A DNA stretch of 64,000 bases from Paragorgia papillata (taxonomy: Eukaryota > Cnidaria > Anthozoa > Scleralcyonacea > Coralliidae): positions 62,001 to 126,000 of the forward strand of contig JAWNZC010000413.1 in assembly GCA_035771165.1 (NCBI GenBank), written 5' to 3'. Below the pieces are notes generated by a model that was not told the DNA's origin, made no database searches, and saw only the letters and a program-made list of their open reading frames with translations. Positions 20,510 through 33,140 of the stretch are shown here, piece by piece. Both the position numbers and the translations under genes were made by a program. Numbering within the stretch: the first letter of the stretch is position 1; every line of letters begins with the position of its first letter.

Positions 20510-22069
20510 GGTGATGACAATATCAAGGCTCATAGAAAGAATTTTTTTTTTACAGAAAGGGCTAAGGATTACAACGTTTCCAAGGTCGTCGATCGTGTTG
20601 ATTCGGACTTGGGTCACTTCCATTTCTTAGCAACGAAATTAACTAATATGCTTAGTATAAATACTGTGAAGTTACTTAGCTGAGCATATTAAGTACACTT
20701 GTTATTCCTATTTTCTTAAAGTTAAATTTGTTACTAATTTCCTAGAATTGTTAAGTGAGCTTGTACTCGTCTTGGTCCGTTTTGGAAAGCACCACAGTAC
20801 ACGAATGTTATTTCCTATTGTTTATATAATATATTAACTTGTTTACACATTATGAATAGGGATAAATTTGAATATAGTCATACTATAGTCTTATAATATA
20901 TCCACAGTAAGCACTAAGTTGTCTATTGTGTATTTTGCGATGTTGTATTGCGAATTGCGATACACAATAAAGTGAAGTTTCACAATACGAGACTTGGACC
21001 ATTTGGTAATTAAAATATTATTTCATATTTTCATTTTTCATAGACATGCATAGCAGCATAGCTGAACGCCTACTATCGTATCGGTAAAATACCTACAAAT
21101 ATCAGAGGATTTATTTAGTCCAGTTCCAGACCCACTTTCCCCCCGCGGAGAAAAGAGGGTCCAGTCTTTTTTGCATGCGCATGCGTCGGCTATGTCCAAT
21201 CAACGGTCACCACCACGTTTTTCAGGAGTTTGCCAGGTTGCTAAGCTCTGTTTACGTATTCGATTTCGGATTTCCTAAGTTTAGGAGTGATCGATTAAAA
21301 TACGCCATGGAATTATGCAAATAAAATTTTGTGACAAAGTTTGAGCAACTACAGGTGATATCATCAGACACATGGTCAAGAATAAAGATACTATATCTTC
21401 TTTCATTTGACAACTGGTTTCAGAAAATCCCTGGAGTATTTTCAGCTACTCTGGTTTGCGAACTGCGAATCATGTGAAAATCTAAAATATTATATAAAAT
21501 ACAAAGGACAAGGTGTTTCATGTTTTATGTTTTGGGACTTGTAAGTGTTGTCGAAGTAGCTTAATTATCTATATTTTTTTGATAAATGATAACAATATAT
21601 TCTTGAAATGATGTCGATAAAATAGTAGTGTTTCACTTTTGCTCGGTTTCCAACGAGACGAAAACCTATATTTTGTCATCTAAAATCTATGCAGTTACCG
21701 TCTATAACCGCTTTTTATGTAATACATTGTACTATTATAAAATGTGAGTATCGAGAGTCGGTAATTCTCTGTTTGTACACACTGCGCGGTCACTGCTTCC
21801 TGCAAAGTACGCAAGAGTCTCAAACATGTATATACCTTCATTTACTCGTATTCAGTTCCGATCATATAGTGTTGTGATCACAAATTGACAATTTTATATA
21901 TATATATATGAGCGATTGCAGAATACCCGTCCATATTTGAAGACACTAATTTTCCGCACACGGCGGCTACGCAGTGAGATTTTGAAAAGAAGGAAGAATT
22001 GATGGATAATATAAACGTTATCCCAAGTAAATCCTAAGTGTCTTTGAGAAAATGAATGACGTTATTTCT
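20510..22069. other. Interval without a recognisable gene
   Basis: AT-rich sequence. A C-rich stretch at 21125-21170 (CCACTTTCCCCCCGCGG) looks like a decayed element end. The short open frames found have no motif support. Confidence 0.45.
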
Positions 22070-22328
22070 ACAATCTTGGACAAAACTGTTGTTACACTTA
22101 ACAAAAAAATCGCATCAGTCTTGTTAAACGTAGTGGGGTTTTTTTATCCCCCCCCCTTTCAATGTTGATTTCTACACAGAAAATTGAACCAAAAGTCGTT
22201 TCTTGCAATTAGGAACAACATTGCACAGGGGGGCGGGGGATTTTTCTTCCTAAAGTGGTAAAAAATATCTAATTCAAGTATGGGTGATTTTTGAGGGCAG
22301 TGTAACAACAGGTTTTGTCCAAGATTGT
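22070..22328. mobile_element. MITE with about 30-bp TIRs (copy 1)
   Basis: Ends ACAATCTTGGACAAAAC and its complement, with TGTTACACT extending the inverted repeat. Contains C- and G-runs near 22150 and 22230. A second copy is at 23413-23676. Target duplication not clear. Confidence 0.75.
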
Positions 22329-22682
22329 CTGAGTGGTATATTGGACAAAATACCATTAAAGAATCGATATTAAAAAATCGTAGTCTATCCAGAGGAAGCC
22401 TTTATGAAATGCAATGTTTTAGTCCCAGATGGATGTTCATTGGTTAAATGAGTATTAAATTATCACTATATTCCAATTTGACCAAAACTACTTAAAGGGC
22501 GTGGCACGCCCTTATAAAGAGCACCAACGCGATATTCCGCCCTGCACTATGTTTCGCCAAACTTGTTTTGGATTCATCATCACAAGAAAATAAATATATA
22601 ACCACGAAAAAGCACGGTGCATGGTTCATCGAACAAATATTACTCAAACTGTCCTTTTTGGTTGATTTTTACTTTATATAAA

Positions 22683-22834
22683 CTACGGCGATATTTTTCG
22701 TGGCCGGCCACCTTTAGTAAACCTCTGTCTTTTCCCACCATTGTTGAACTGTTTCTTGATTCTGTACACAGTGGGACGGGAAACGTTACATTTTCGCGCT
22801 ATTTGTGCCAATGGCATGTTTGCTTCAGCTGCCA
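22683..22834 (-). pseudogene. Tc1/mariner-like helix-turn-helix fragment
   Basis: The minus frame reads LAQIARKCNVSRPTVYRIKK, then KGGRPRKIS and a stop. This is the pattern of the paired-type DNA-binding domain of Tc1/mariner transposases (helix-turn-helix, then the GRPR AT-hook-like motif). No catalytic domain was found nearby, so it is a relic. Confidence 0.55.
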
Positions 22835-22855
22835 AAAAAAAAATATATAACTAAG

Positions 22856-23208
22856 CACGGGTGGCGTGTGCTGTTAGGGCGCTGCCTCTCACTGGAAGCA
22901 CGGGTGGCGTGTGCTGTTAGGGCGCTGTCTCTCACCGCTGTAGTTAAGCCCAGTTGGACGGGGTTAGTACTTGGATGGGTGACCGTCTGGGAATAACCCT
23001 GTTCTCAAACTTGAATTTCATGCGAGTAGAGTTTAGTTGGTCTCTCCTGTGCTTCGAGGGTTTTTCGCAGGCTTCTGCGGTTTTCCTCCCTCCGTAAAAT
23101 CAACACTTAGGTCTTAGCTTATGTCGTGCACTTTAACATGAGCCTCTGGCTCGGATGATTGGGCGACCACATCCTGTGCTTACGACGTTAAATAAATCAT
23201 TACTCATC
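22856..23208 (+). mobile_element. 5S rRNA-derived SINE (SINE3 type)
   Basis: Positions 22938-22995 match the internal promoter region of 5S rRNA: AGTTAAGCCCAG (box A) and GGATGGGTGACCGTCTGG (box C). A body with GTTTTCCTCCCTCCG follows, seen in many invertebrate SINEs, and a short A/T tail (TTAAATAAATCATT). The 5' part is duplicated: GCACGGGTGGCGTGTGCTG occurs twice 43 bp apart. It is not a 5S gene, since the 5' half and the terminal stem are missing. Confidence 0.75.
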
Positions 23209-23412
23209 GCTGCTGATTCTTTCTTTGAAGACCATTGTGGTGCAATTAGCTGAGACGAGTTTTAAGTTATTACGCCATATAATTAGTACAAATGAATTGT
23301 GACACGTCATTAGTAATTAGCATAATCCCGTGGCCTCGTTCCTTGACCATATTAGCCATTTAGACTCGTCTTGTACAATTAAATTACAATTGGTGGGTCG
23401 AAATCTTTTAGA

Positions 23413-23676
23413 AAATCTTGGACAAAACGGTTTTTTACACTTAACAAAAAAATCGCATCAGTCTTGTTAAATGTAGTGATTTATTGTTTATCCCCCTCCC
23501 CCCCTTTCAATGTTGATTTCTACACAGAAAATTGAACAAAAAGTAGTTTCTTGCAATTAGGAACAACATTGCACAGGGGGGCGGGGGATTTTTCTTGCTA
23601 AAGTGGTAAAAAATATCTAATTCAAGTGTGGGTGATTTTTGAGGGCAGTGTAACAACAGGTTTTGTCCAAGATTGT
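23413..23676. mobile_element. MITE with about 30-bp TIRs (copy 2)
   Basis: Same family as 22070-22328, diverged mainly at the left terminus and in homopolymers. Confidence 0.75.
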
Positions 23677-23761
23677 AGCTATATATTTTGGTGGCTACGC
23701 GAGTAGTGATACCCCCCACTATGGCGGATTCATAATTAATTAGGTAAATTGAATATTTAAT

Positions 23762-24045
23762 GAGCCTGACGTTATCGTTCTCAGGCTTCTTTGGGACCTC
23801 CGAACCCTAATTATTTATGAATACGTCATTATTTCTCAGGCTACTTTGGGACGTAGTAACCCTAACTTCCCCCCTAAGCCTAGCTGTTACTCAACCCCCT
23901 GGTTTTCACTACCTCATACCGACTTATTATTTATGCATACGTCATTATTTCTCAGGCTCCTTTGGGACTTCCTAACCCTAACTTTCCCCCTAACGCCAGC
24001 TTTTATCCAACCCCCCGGTATTCACCACGTCATAACCGATAGCTC
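23762..24045. repeat. Degenerate tandem repeat, unit about 116 bp
   Basis: About 2.4 copies. Each has ATACGTCATTATTTCTCAGG, TTTGGGAC, AACCCTAACTTCCCCC and a CAACCCCC segment in the same order, from about 23812 and 23929, with a partial copy before. Confidence 0.7.
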
Positions 24046-24109
24046 TCCGACTGATCCCCGAAGTTACGTCATCAAAAGGCATTCGACTTATATTCCTTAT
24101 AAGTAATAG

Positions 24110-26704
24110 TAATTACCTTTTCATTTATACACTTTATCCTACTACCAGTTAGCACTTGTGGGAGCTGTAGGTGTACAGAACATGCGTACAGTAAACTTTA
24201 ACAAAATAGACGTTCTTTACAAGGAACGAGGAACACAAAAGGGAAAAGTCATTAAAGTTACTAATGGCTAGAACATAACCGGATTTGCATATAAGTAGAA
24301 TATTTAATTCATTTTAGGGTGGTGATCATGAGCTTTGGGGGATAATAAGGGACATGAAGAGGTATTAATGCATGGGCAAGTTTAGGCGAGGCGTTGGTGT
24401 AACCATGGAGAATGTACAGCGTCGCGTCGTCTCATAAGGCAGAATTCAAAGTATTCAGTTTAAAATATTTATTTCTTGGTCCAAAAAATTAAAGCATAGT
24501 CGAAAGTGTTATCGTATTTGAAGAAAACACAGTTAATCAACCTGTTGGAGACAGTCCTGTTGTTAGTTTGGCAAGCGAAGAGTGTGTAAATGATTCTAGC
24601 TTCCCCCTAACCTTAGCTGGATAGAGTAAATGATGCCTTGAATGAAGAAACCGTTCGGTAAGCTGTTCGAAAGACATTGAAACACTTTCTTCAGAGGGGT
24701 TTGCCAGAATATAAACTGTCAGGGGTTAAATGAATATAAACTGTCCGGGATTAATGTTGCTAAGGCTGATATTTGCATATTTATCCTCAGTGCACGTGCA
24801 GGAGACAAAAGAAAAAACTCATCAAGGGTATTAGGGGGATTAAGTGCATCAATAAAACAATGAAAGTTGTTCGGCAGAGCTGTAACCATAGAAATGTACT
24901 GCAACTCACCGTAGAGAATAAGTAATTCAAAGCGTTTGGTTTAAAATAATTTATTGAGAAATATATCTTTACTCTTGATTATTTAGTGATCTATCGGTAA
25001 CACTAGCATATCGGCATACAGTACATCTTATAATACGTAGGGATGGACTTGTATTCGCTAATTCGTCCCGTTCTAAATATACACCCAAATACCCTCCAAT
25101 ACCCCTTGACATCTCTATATACACTCCAAAGTCCCTCTATGCACCCTTTAAACACCTCATTAAACCCAAACACCCCTTAGGATTCAATGATTCATTCAAT
25201 GATTTATAAAAAAAAAACCCATAAAAAACAACAAAAACCAACAAGACTCTCGCACGTGGAGTATACAAAAGGGAAAATGTAAATTATTAGACTGTAATTT
25301 AGAAAATATAAGTGAAGAAATCAACAAGTCATGAGACGATTTTAGAGGAGGAATTACTTCGAGAACCCATAAGAGGAGCAATTTTGAATGCATCAAAATA
25401 CAAACGAAACATTATTAGCCTAAGGGATGACTGAGTACGCACACAGAGAATAATTGCAGCCTAATTAAGTTTGACAAGCAAAACGCCTAAGTTGAACAAC
25501 TTTTACACATCTATGAAATGTTTTCAGGCATTTGGTTTAGTTATTAATTTTCTAGCTTAATTTACAGAGAAAGCGATAAAGAATTGGATAAAGAATTGGT
25601 TCAAAAGGATTGCGCGAATACTACCCCGTCGGAAAGACACACCGCAACAACTAAACCTTTGTTGACAACAAGCAGTAACCATTGATTACTAATACTTAGA
25701 TTGAGGAGGTGTCTTCGAAAGTCCAAAACCGTTGTGTAAACACGGAACGGTTTGCCGTACTCGTAAAGTCAATCGAGAAGTCACGAGTATGAGGAATTGA
25801 ATCGAGAAACTGTAAGAACGTAAGGTACAGACGAAATATTATTTGTCTATAGAATGGCTGAGTGCAATGTTTAAGTCATGTACACTATTGGTGTTAATGA
25901 CTCATTAGCAATTTAAACAAAAGAACGTGTCTCGGCGAGTTTGGGCGACGTCAGAGCTTAGACAAAGAAATCCTAATTAATATGCTTATTTTATCTGAAG
26001 AAAAATTAATAAAGACATATGAGCAACATTATAATAGTTCTTTGTAGTTTATTTTTATATTATAACAAATTACAGTGTACATATTGACAGCTAATTATTT
26101 ACATAAACAAATGTTTTTAAATAAACTGTCGTGCGTTTACGGTTTCTTCTAGCGCACCCACTTCTTATAGATATCGTTTGTTTCTCTGTTTTCAAAGCAC
26201 TGCTCGCTCTTTATAGGGAATTTTGATATTTTCCTTTTTTTTGCGTTGTTTATTATTTACGGACTCCCCTGTTTCGTTTTATAGTTATTTATAAATATTA
26301 AATACGACAATAACAACCTTCGCCACGATTGGCATGTCTTCAAATGAAAGGTGACTGACCTTTATTATTGTTAGAATCTTATTTATTAATATATTTCTGC
26401 TGTCCTTTCTTTCCTAGTCTTAATATCTACGTGTTTGTAGCGCAAGTAGCTCAAATTCATTCAGGGTTTTCCCTTCTAATTCTTGTATTTGTTAATGGTT
26501 TGAAAACTTAATTGAAACATGTCATCACCTTATTTATATTAATGTGCTTTTGAGACTAGCATTGTAGCAAAGAGTAGCAAATAATTGAAATACAATCTAA
26601 AGGATTTTGTCAAGATTGGATAATGTAGACTACTTCATAAATTCATAAAATAGATAGTGAGGTCTGGCACTCATAATCATGTTATTTTATGTGAGAGGCC
26701 ATAG
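24110..26704. other. 2.6-kb interval without a recognisable gene
   Basis: AT-rich sequence. Two diverged similar stretches, near 24430-24490 and 24910-24970 (AAGTATTCAGTTTAAAATA-like), hint at an old duplication. No exon, RNA gene or clear element end was supported. Confidence 0.4.
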
Positions 26705-26707
26705 TTA

Positions 26708-27019
26708 GGGCCTGTTTGGTTTTCAAGGTAGGGTTACCCCTGGGTCAACTCCATTAGATGTGGTTACCAAGCACTAGTGACAAGAAGCCTGGTACAAGTA
26801 AAAAGTTGTCCTGGGTAGGCGAGTTTAATAACCCTACCAGCTACTAGGGTAACCCTAGTGTGGTGATAGGGCTATCCTAGCACCTGGGTTACCATAGTGT
26901 CCTTGTAAATACAACAAACAAAAAAATAGGAAATGTATGGGAGCTACATGTAGGGTAACCAGCGTGCTAGAGTAACCCAGTGGTGGCTAGGGTAACCCTA
27001 TCTCCTTGTAAACAAGCCC
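26708..27019. mobile_element. PIF/Harbinger-like MITE, 312 bp
   Basis: Imperfect terminal inverted repeats (GGGCCTGTTTGG left, complement of GGGCTTGTTTAC right) are flanked by TTA on both sides (26705-26707 and 27020-27022). The inner part repeats GGTAACCC-type words in both orientations. GGGC-type termini plus a TTA duplication suit Harbinger. Non-coding. Confidence 0.7.
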
Positions 27020-27022
27020 TTA

Positions 27023-28204
27023 GTATAGAGACTGAGTCAGGCCTACAACGTTTTTTAATTTGACATAGTATTTAAATGTTTTAGGTCTGAGGCATCTGGG
27101 ATTGCCTATACAGCTCTGTTTTGAACTCCTGCATAGAGTGAAGTGGTCCAACCTGCAGTATGGTTATCAGTTACATATAAAATATTTGAAGCCATGAATC
27201 AGACTTCTTAAATATTTGAAGTAGATGTATTGTATCTGTTGTTTATTTCTTGGTTAAAATAATTAAATCTGCTATTTCAATTACTGTAACATATAAATTG
27301 TAAAATTGTTTCTCAAATGAAATATAAAAATGAAACGATTTCCATTTGGACAAAATAATTTTTCCCTCACTGTAGTGCCCTCAGAATGCAAAAAAAGCAT
27401 TTAAGACCCAAAATTTAAACATTTTCTGGGGAGCATGACCCCCCCCCCATTCCCCCTAGAACCCAAATAGTTTGGACTAAGGTGACAAAAATCCTAGATC
27501 CGCCCCTGTGGAGTAATTCTTATCAACAGGCATCTTTACATTCCGTCTGTTGATAAGGTTCCTGTCACTATGTAGGGTGCATTGGTCACCAGCAGATGCA
27601 GCAGAGTAGAGGTGTTTGTATGCTAACTGAAAATAGAATTCAGCACAAGATTAATCCTGTCCTCCAGTAGTGGCTTTAATATTTTAATATGGGTAATGTA
27701 AGAGAATTGATGGCACCGAAAAAGATTGCAGTGGTACATTTAACCAAATTGCTTTGCAACCTCATTTCAGCTCAAATAATGGAACAACTAAACATTGTTT
27801 ATCATGTTAAGATGGATAGGTAAGCAAGAACTTCATTCCTATCAATGTTGATCATTTTAAAACCAATATACCTTCCTATAATTCTACAAGAAATAATATT
27901 TACTGCATACAAAGGACTGTGGTTAAATGTATAAGTCGCCATCTTTTCGGTACTGTCAATTGGTAATCATCAAAAGGCAGAGAAAGAATCCTTCCTTCCT
28001 TCCTTTCTCCCTCCCTCCCTCCCCCATTTCTTCCCTTGCTACCTCTTTCCCCTCCCCCTTCCTCCCCCTCTTTCTCTCCCTCACTCGCTCCCCTCCCCTA
28101 AATCTGAGAAGCTCCGCATGAGTTCAACAAGAGGCTGTACATAGGTTAATCAAAAGTTTCTATAAATAGAATATAGAAAGAAAAAAATGGTTGTAAGAAC
28201 CCAC
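27023..28204. other. Interval without a gene; pyrimidine-rich tract at 27986-28099
   Basis: 27986-28099 is almost pure C/T on the plus strand. A homopolymer C stretch near 27440 with GATCCGCCCC looks like a decayed element end. No coding support. Confidence 0.5.
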
Positions 28205-28508
28205 CGAGCAGACTTTCAGCCCAGTATGCCAATCAGCAACACCCCAATGAAATCCTTCTAATCTTTCTTCAGCATCGTAGCCATTCTTTCTCGACTGTGC
28301 AGCATTTATGCATCTCTCAGTAGTCAACTGCTCTCCAACAACCCCTTGCTCGTTGAATTTAGCATTTTCTCCTTCGCCAACCTTGACTAGGTATTGTTGA
28401 AGGTGCTCAATGACTTTGGTTATGCCATCAGTTGTGTTTTCATTGTGAAAAAGCATGCCTAGGGCAATCTGTTTCAAAAACAAAATAAAGTTTATATATA
28501 TATATATA

Positions 28509-28817
28509 CAGTGTGTATCAATAAAAACGAAACCCCTAGAAAATGAATTAGTATTCTGTTCAAACCTATTGTAGTAGTTTGAAAGCGCTAACACCTCTGA
28601 GCCATGGATGCATAAAAAACTTAGACACCTGGGAAATTAAGATAACTTGAAGTGTATGCATGGTGAAACTATTTAAAAGCTTTTTCTCTTCCTGTTTAGC
28701 TTATGTGCTGATTAATTTATAACGGAGCGCTTTTAGGGCTTTCAAACTACTACAATAGGTTGTTTTAAAAGAATACTAATTCATTTTCTAAGGGTTCCAT
28801 TTTTTTTATACACACTG
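28509..28817. mobile_element. Mariner-type MITE, 309 bp, TA target
   Basis: Long inverted arms start CAGTGTGTATCAATAAAAAC. The pairing continues through AAATGAATTAGTATTC and the CAATAGGTT region to GCGCT. TA occurs on both sides. It sits in the DUF6589 intron about 40 bp from an exon. Confidence 0.75.
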
Positions 28818-29406
28818 TATATATAATACTGTAAAATAGTAAAATAGAGGTGTGTAAAACCGATCCGAATTTAATTAAAAATTAAATAATTAAAAAATCA
28901 CATTTCTTTATCTTTCACAATCAACTTCTACCATCTTTTTTTTGTAATTTTTTTTACCAGTGTGAATAAGATACATAAGTATAATACTAGGCCTAGGCTT
29001 GCTGCAAAACAATCATATTATCTTCCAAAAGTAAGAACAAATTACTGTGTGGAATTTTTAATATTAGATTTTTTAATATTAAATATTAAGTCCTGCTCAG
29101 TTGCATCATTCAAATTTAAACTGAAGCAATAACCAATTGTCAGATTGTAACCATCCAATCTGATGCAATGCACACCTGGCTCTACTGTAAAAGGTGATTT
29201 CACAATATACTGACATACACTGTATCTGTTAGATTTATATGCAGTAGTGTTATTCATTTGTTGCCTTGAAATACAAATCAAAATACAACTACTGTACAGT
29301 ATGTGTATGGAAAGGGGTTGGTGTATTATGCTGAAATATATATATAAGAAATCCAACATTTTGGGTGAAGATCCTTTTTAGAGATAAACAAAGGGAATAT
29401 ACCCTA

Positions 29407-30684
29407 CAACCTCGTACCCAGGGTCTTACCTCCGCTCCCCCGCCCACGCCCACCGCTGCAGAAAGACCCTGGTACACGCTGGTCACGTGTCGTCTATCAA
29501 AATTTTCGACTGTGGGAGTGTCCCCTGCGTATCAATGCTTGACCTCGCTGGAATAGTCGAAGAAATGCATGTATACGTATCTTGTTTTGTTTTCTGGTAT
29601 TAGATGTTGAAATGAATCGTTAAACCGGTGATACGATTTTAAAATTGAAAGTTGTTTTGACAGCTATTGTTTTTAGTTTATAATAAATCGCTGTGTTTAT
29701 TTAAGTTTACAATGAAGAAAGTTTTTGATGTTCCCATTCGTTTAATAATCGTCAACCTGCATAGTGCTTAAATTATACAATATATAGTCGATTAATCGAT
29801 ATCTTATTATCATTTTTCTATTTATATAAACTCCAGTTATTCCGCAAATTTGATCCTTCGTCGCTTGATCATGAAATATGAATACGCCACTACGAAAACT
29901 GTTGCCGCTCCTCCGTTCGGCAAAGTATATTAAAATATCGAACAATAGTATTAATCAACGACAAATAAACAAAAATAAACAGTACTAAAATAGTAAAATA
30001 TTTGAAACCAAGATCATTCTATAATGCTACAGCAAGACACTAGACACATTTAATAAGGCAAAGGTGAAATGTCGAACCTTTGTTGTCATCTGTCTGCATT
30101 TCTGAATGCGCTGTGTTGTTTACTTAAAGAAATAGTACTTTCAGTAGACTTCAAGAAAGCGGGCGAGTCTTATCGATTTTTCTGCTGTCACAAACTTCTT
30201 GTCCGATAAAGAAACCCCCGTTCAAGTTAACTTGTTACGTATCTTTTAGTTTTGATCGTTTTAAACGCAACAACCTAATACCCGCCGCTTTTCGGACTAT
30301 TAATAATAACACGTCGTATTAAATTATAGTCCTTTGTAGCCAGCGCTACAAAGCCAGCAAAATATTGATCTTTGAGACTTTGGCATTCTTATTAAACTAT
30401 ATCTCGTTTCGGATTGTTTCTCCAAGCCGTTGTGCACCTTTCGTGAGTCGTGACATTTCATCTGGCCAGATGTCTTCCGTTTTGTATAAACACTACTCCG
30501 GTCGGTAAGTCGAGAAAGTTTTTTGTACCACCCTACCCACACTAAATTTATTTTGTACTGCCCATATTTTGGGCAGCACGTGACCAGCGTGTACCAGGGT
30601 CTTTCCGCAGCGGTGGGCGGGGGCGGGGGGGGGGGGGGGGGGGGGGGGGGGAGCGGCGGAGGTAAGACCCTGGGTACGAGGTTG
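29407..30684. mobile_element. TIR element, 1,278 bp, with 9-bp target duplication
   Basis: Inverted ends CAACCTCGTACCCAGGGTC, extending with interruptions for about 85 bp to CACGTGACCAGCG/CGCTGGTCACGTG, are flanked by TATACCCTA at 29398-29406 and 30685-30693. A 9-bp duplication suggests a Mutator-like element, but no transposase is visible. The right arm contains a run of more than 30 G (about 30617-30650) that the left arm lacks. Confidence 0.8.
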
Positions 30685-31329
30685 TATACCCTACTGTATA
30701 TTCCATATTTTGGGAATTATAAAATAATAACATGCACATTTATTTTGATTTAAAAATATTACTACTGTACAGTAAATCTTTCAACTATAAATCAAGAAAC
30801 CATTGTAAACCAACCTTTTTTGATCTTGTATGCATTTCCTTCTGGTGTGGATGTGGTATGTGATGAACAACACATTCTTTGAGGAACACTAAACAAGGAA
30901 GCCTTGTAACAAAAATGTTCTGAATGTGTGTTTTGAGATTTTTAGCATAAGCTAAATGATCCTCTGGACTTGGCAACACTTCACTCATCTGTACACTCAT
31001 CACATCTTGAATGGGACCATCATCTGGAAGATGATTACCTGAAATTCTGTTGCTGATAATATTGCCATTGACCCAGTGATAGTCCACATTCTGGTTTTCT
31101 TCTGTCGTGTTGCTGACATTCTGGCGTAAGTCAGATTATCAATGACAAAAGTCTGACCCTTATCACATTCTGTTGTTGGTAAGGTTGATGTTGCCTGGTT
31201 GACATCGACAGCTGTTTTTTTCCAGGCTGATAACTTTTCATCATGGATCTTAGCAAAGTCATGCATTTGTCTGAGCATTGTTGAGTTTGACTGAACTAGC
31301 CTCATACAATTAAGTCGGTTAAACATAGT

Positions 31330-32279
31330 CTATATAAATCAAAAAGAACTCTGAGATCCCAAGGATAGTGCAAAGTTTCAGAGAGATAATTAGACCACAA
31401 TGATTGAAAATCATGAATCATAATACAACATATATGCATTTCATAATTTTAATTTCTCATTGGTTTTAGTTTCACACTAATATTTAACTGTATTGCTCGT
31501 TTACTATATCATCTTTGATCCAGAGAAAAATTTCATAAGTTGCAACACAAAATGTTCGTTTAGGATTTAAATAGGCACTTCATAATAACTGGACAACACT
31601 CGGAGAGAGATGTATTTCAGGATGACTGACCTCGTAGTAACCAAGTGTTTTTTCCATCCACTAATCACGGACCACTATAACGGTCAAAGCGTCTTCATTT
31701 TCTTTTGTTTACTTGATCTGCTGCTATCTTGGCTGTTTCATGTCGTTATTTTCATTGTTTTAACATTCCTATAATAATGAAGTAAAGGAAATAAGACAAA
31801 TATTCAAGAAGTACTTAAGTCAAAAAATTTTAATATCATGAACTAAAAAGGATCAATCATATCTAATCGTACCGTGACTTTGCCTTGGTTGATTCCAAAT
31901 GAACTATTCAGGTTAATTTCTCTCTATTTAATGAGTTCTGAGATAATGATCGATAATCTAAAAGGGAAATGTATAATCAGTTATACTGAGAAAAGAAAGA
32001 CATACATATTCAATGATATCGTATGTAATTAATAGAGGTTTTAGAGAACTTACCTTTATAAATCCTAAGGACACCCAATACCAATGAGAAATCTTGCTGC
32101 AGTCCCTCGCAATAAGGGACATGGTGATACCCCTCGAAAGGAGAGGGGTAATGTTTAGAAGAATATATATATCGGTCATTTTTTTAATGTTTTCGACTAT
32201 TCCGATGTATGAGTGAAGACATATAATACTGAATGGAACTTAGTAGTTTGGTTAATCTGGTACACAAAGTTCAAGACAT
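31330..32279. other. Interval between the DUF6589 exon and the Helitron; no gene seen
   Basis: AT-rich sequence that must include the 3' end of the minus-strand Helitron. I could not identify its terminal hairpin or end motif. Confidence 0.4.
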
Positions 32280-33140
32280 TTATTTAATAGATATGAAGAT
32301 AGGTTTATGGTCACAGAAATATGATTCTAATACTCCACTAAGTACAACTCGCTCTGTTAGGTTAGTATATATGTGGTCAATCTGTGTTTTATAGTTAGTG
32401 ATGAATTGATTGATAAGTTGAATGCAGTTTCTTTCTTGAGTGAGATATTTATAGATCGCATTTCTTTCTGATATATTTTCAAGTAAGTTAAAATTAAAGT
32501 CACCAAGAATTATGACTGGGTCATTTACATCGTCAAATTCATTGTCAAAGAGATGTTTTAATGCATCGTGAAACCTTGCAACGGTAACTTTAGATTTTGA
32601 ACGATAAATTCCTACAATATGAAGATTAGGTATTGGATAGTTTACTCTCAACAAAGTCATTTCTACCTCATTATGGTTACATCGTCTTGGTTCAGCCAGG
32701 ATATCAACATTGTCCTCTACGTACATGGCTGTTCCGTAAGGTGTTCTACTTCGTGCATTGAAATCATTTCTGAAAAGTTGGAAATTTGGAATGGAGTACG
32801 TTTCATCGGTATCGTTATTGCATAATGCTGTTTCTACGAAAATATTGACATCAGCTGCTTTGACATTATAATCATTTGCAACATCAGCATGGTGGAGATG
32901 TAACGATCTTACGTTATGAAATAATATTTTGAAACTTCCACTGGTGTCTTTGTAAAGAAAAGGAATATGACTTTGAAGTAAAGTTTGCCCTCTTAATCTT
33001 TCCATTTCCTCCTGGACTTTCTTGCTCACAGAGATTTTATTTTCATTCAGATTGAGAATATGTAAGCCATTAATGCTCCTGAGTCTGCTTAATGCTACAT
33101 AATGCATATGTTCTCTCTTTTGTGATGGAAGATGCTTCAT
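32280..33140 (-). pseudogene. Helentron C-terminal EEP (apurinic-like) endonuclease domain with helicase tail
   Basis: The N-terminal residues HYVALSRLRSINGLHI are the last conserved helicase motif of PIF1-type Helitron helicases. After a linker come LFHNVRSLHLHH, VIILGDFNFNLLE, QIDHIYTN and CDHKPIFISI. These are the Asn, Asp-x-Asn, Asp-His and final Asp-His motifs of the endonuclease/exonuclease/phosphatase fold. It ends at a stop near 32280. Such a domain fused to RepHel marks Helentron/Helitron2 elements and may nick DNA during transposition. The frame joins the helicase piece 33537-33070 by a frameshift near 33120. Confidence 0.85.

Larger units (their letters stand above)
28205..31329 (-). 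pseudogene. DUF6589-domain gene, two internal exons, frameshifted
   Basis: Exon 31329-30815 starts after an ATATAG acceptor. It holds QTFVIDNLTYARMSATRQ and, after a frameshift near 31080, YHWVNGNIISNRISGNHLP and HPHQKEMHTRSKK, ending at a GT. Exon 28468-28205 follows AAACAG and holds ALGMLFHNENTTDGI, VVGEQLTTERCINAAQSR and LEGFHWGVADWHTGL before GTGGGT. HNENT, GDQLT-like and DWH motifs in this order are those of DUF6589, a family of unknown function that is multi-copy in cnidarians. The 2.35-kb intron holds a TIR element and a mariner MITE. 5' exons are not visible: upstream lies the Helitron. Family call by recognition, fairly sure; function unknown. Confidence 0.65.

Noticed and set aside
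22936..22996. A functional 5S rRNA gene
   Set aside because: Only the central and 3' promoter part matches. The terminal helix and 5' half are missing, and a SINE body follows.
22159..23719. Proline-rich minus-strand frames within the two MITE copies
   Set aside because: They follow the MITE inverted repeats and C/G homopolymers, and similarity between them is due to the element, not protein conservation.
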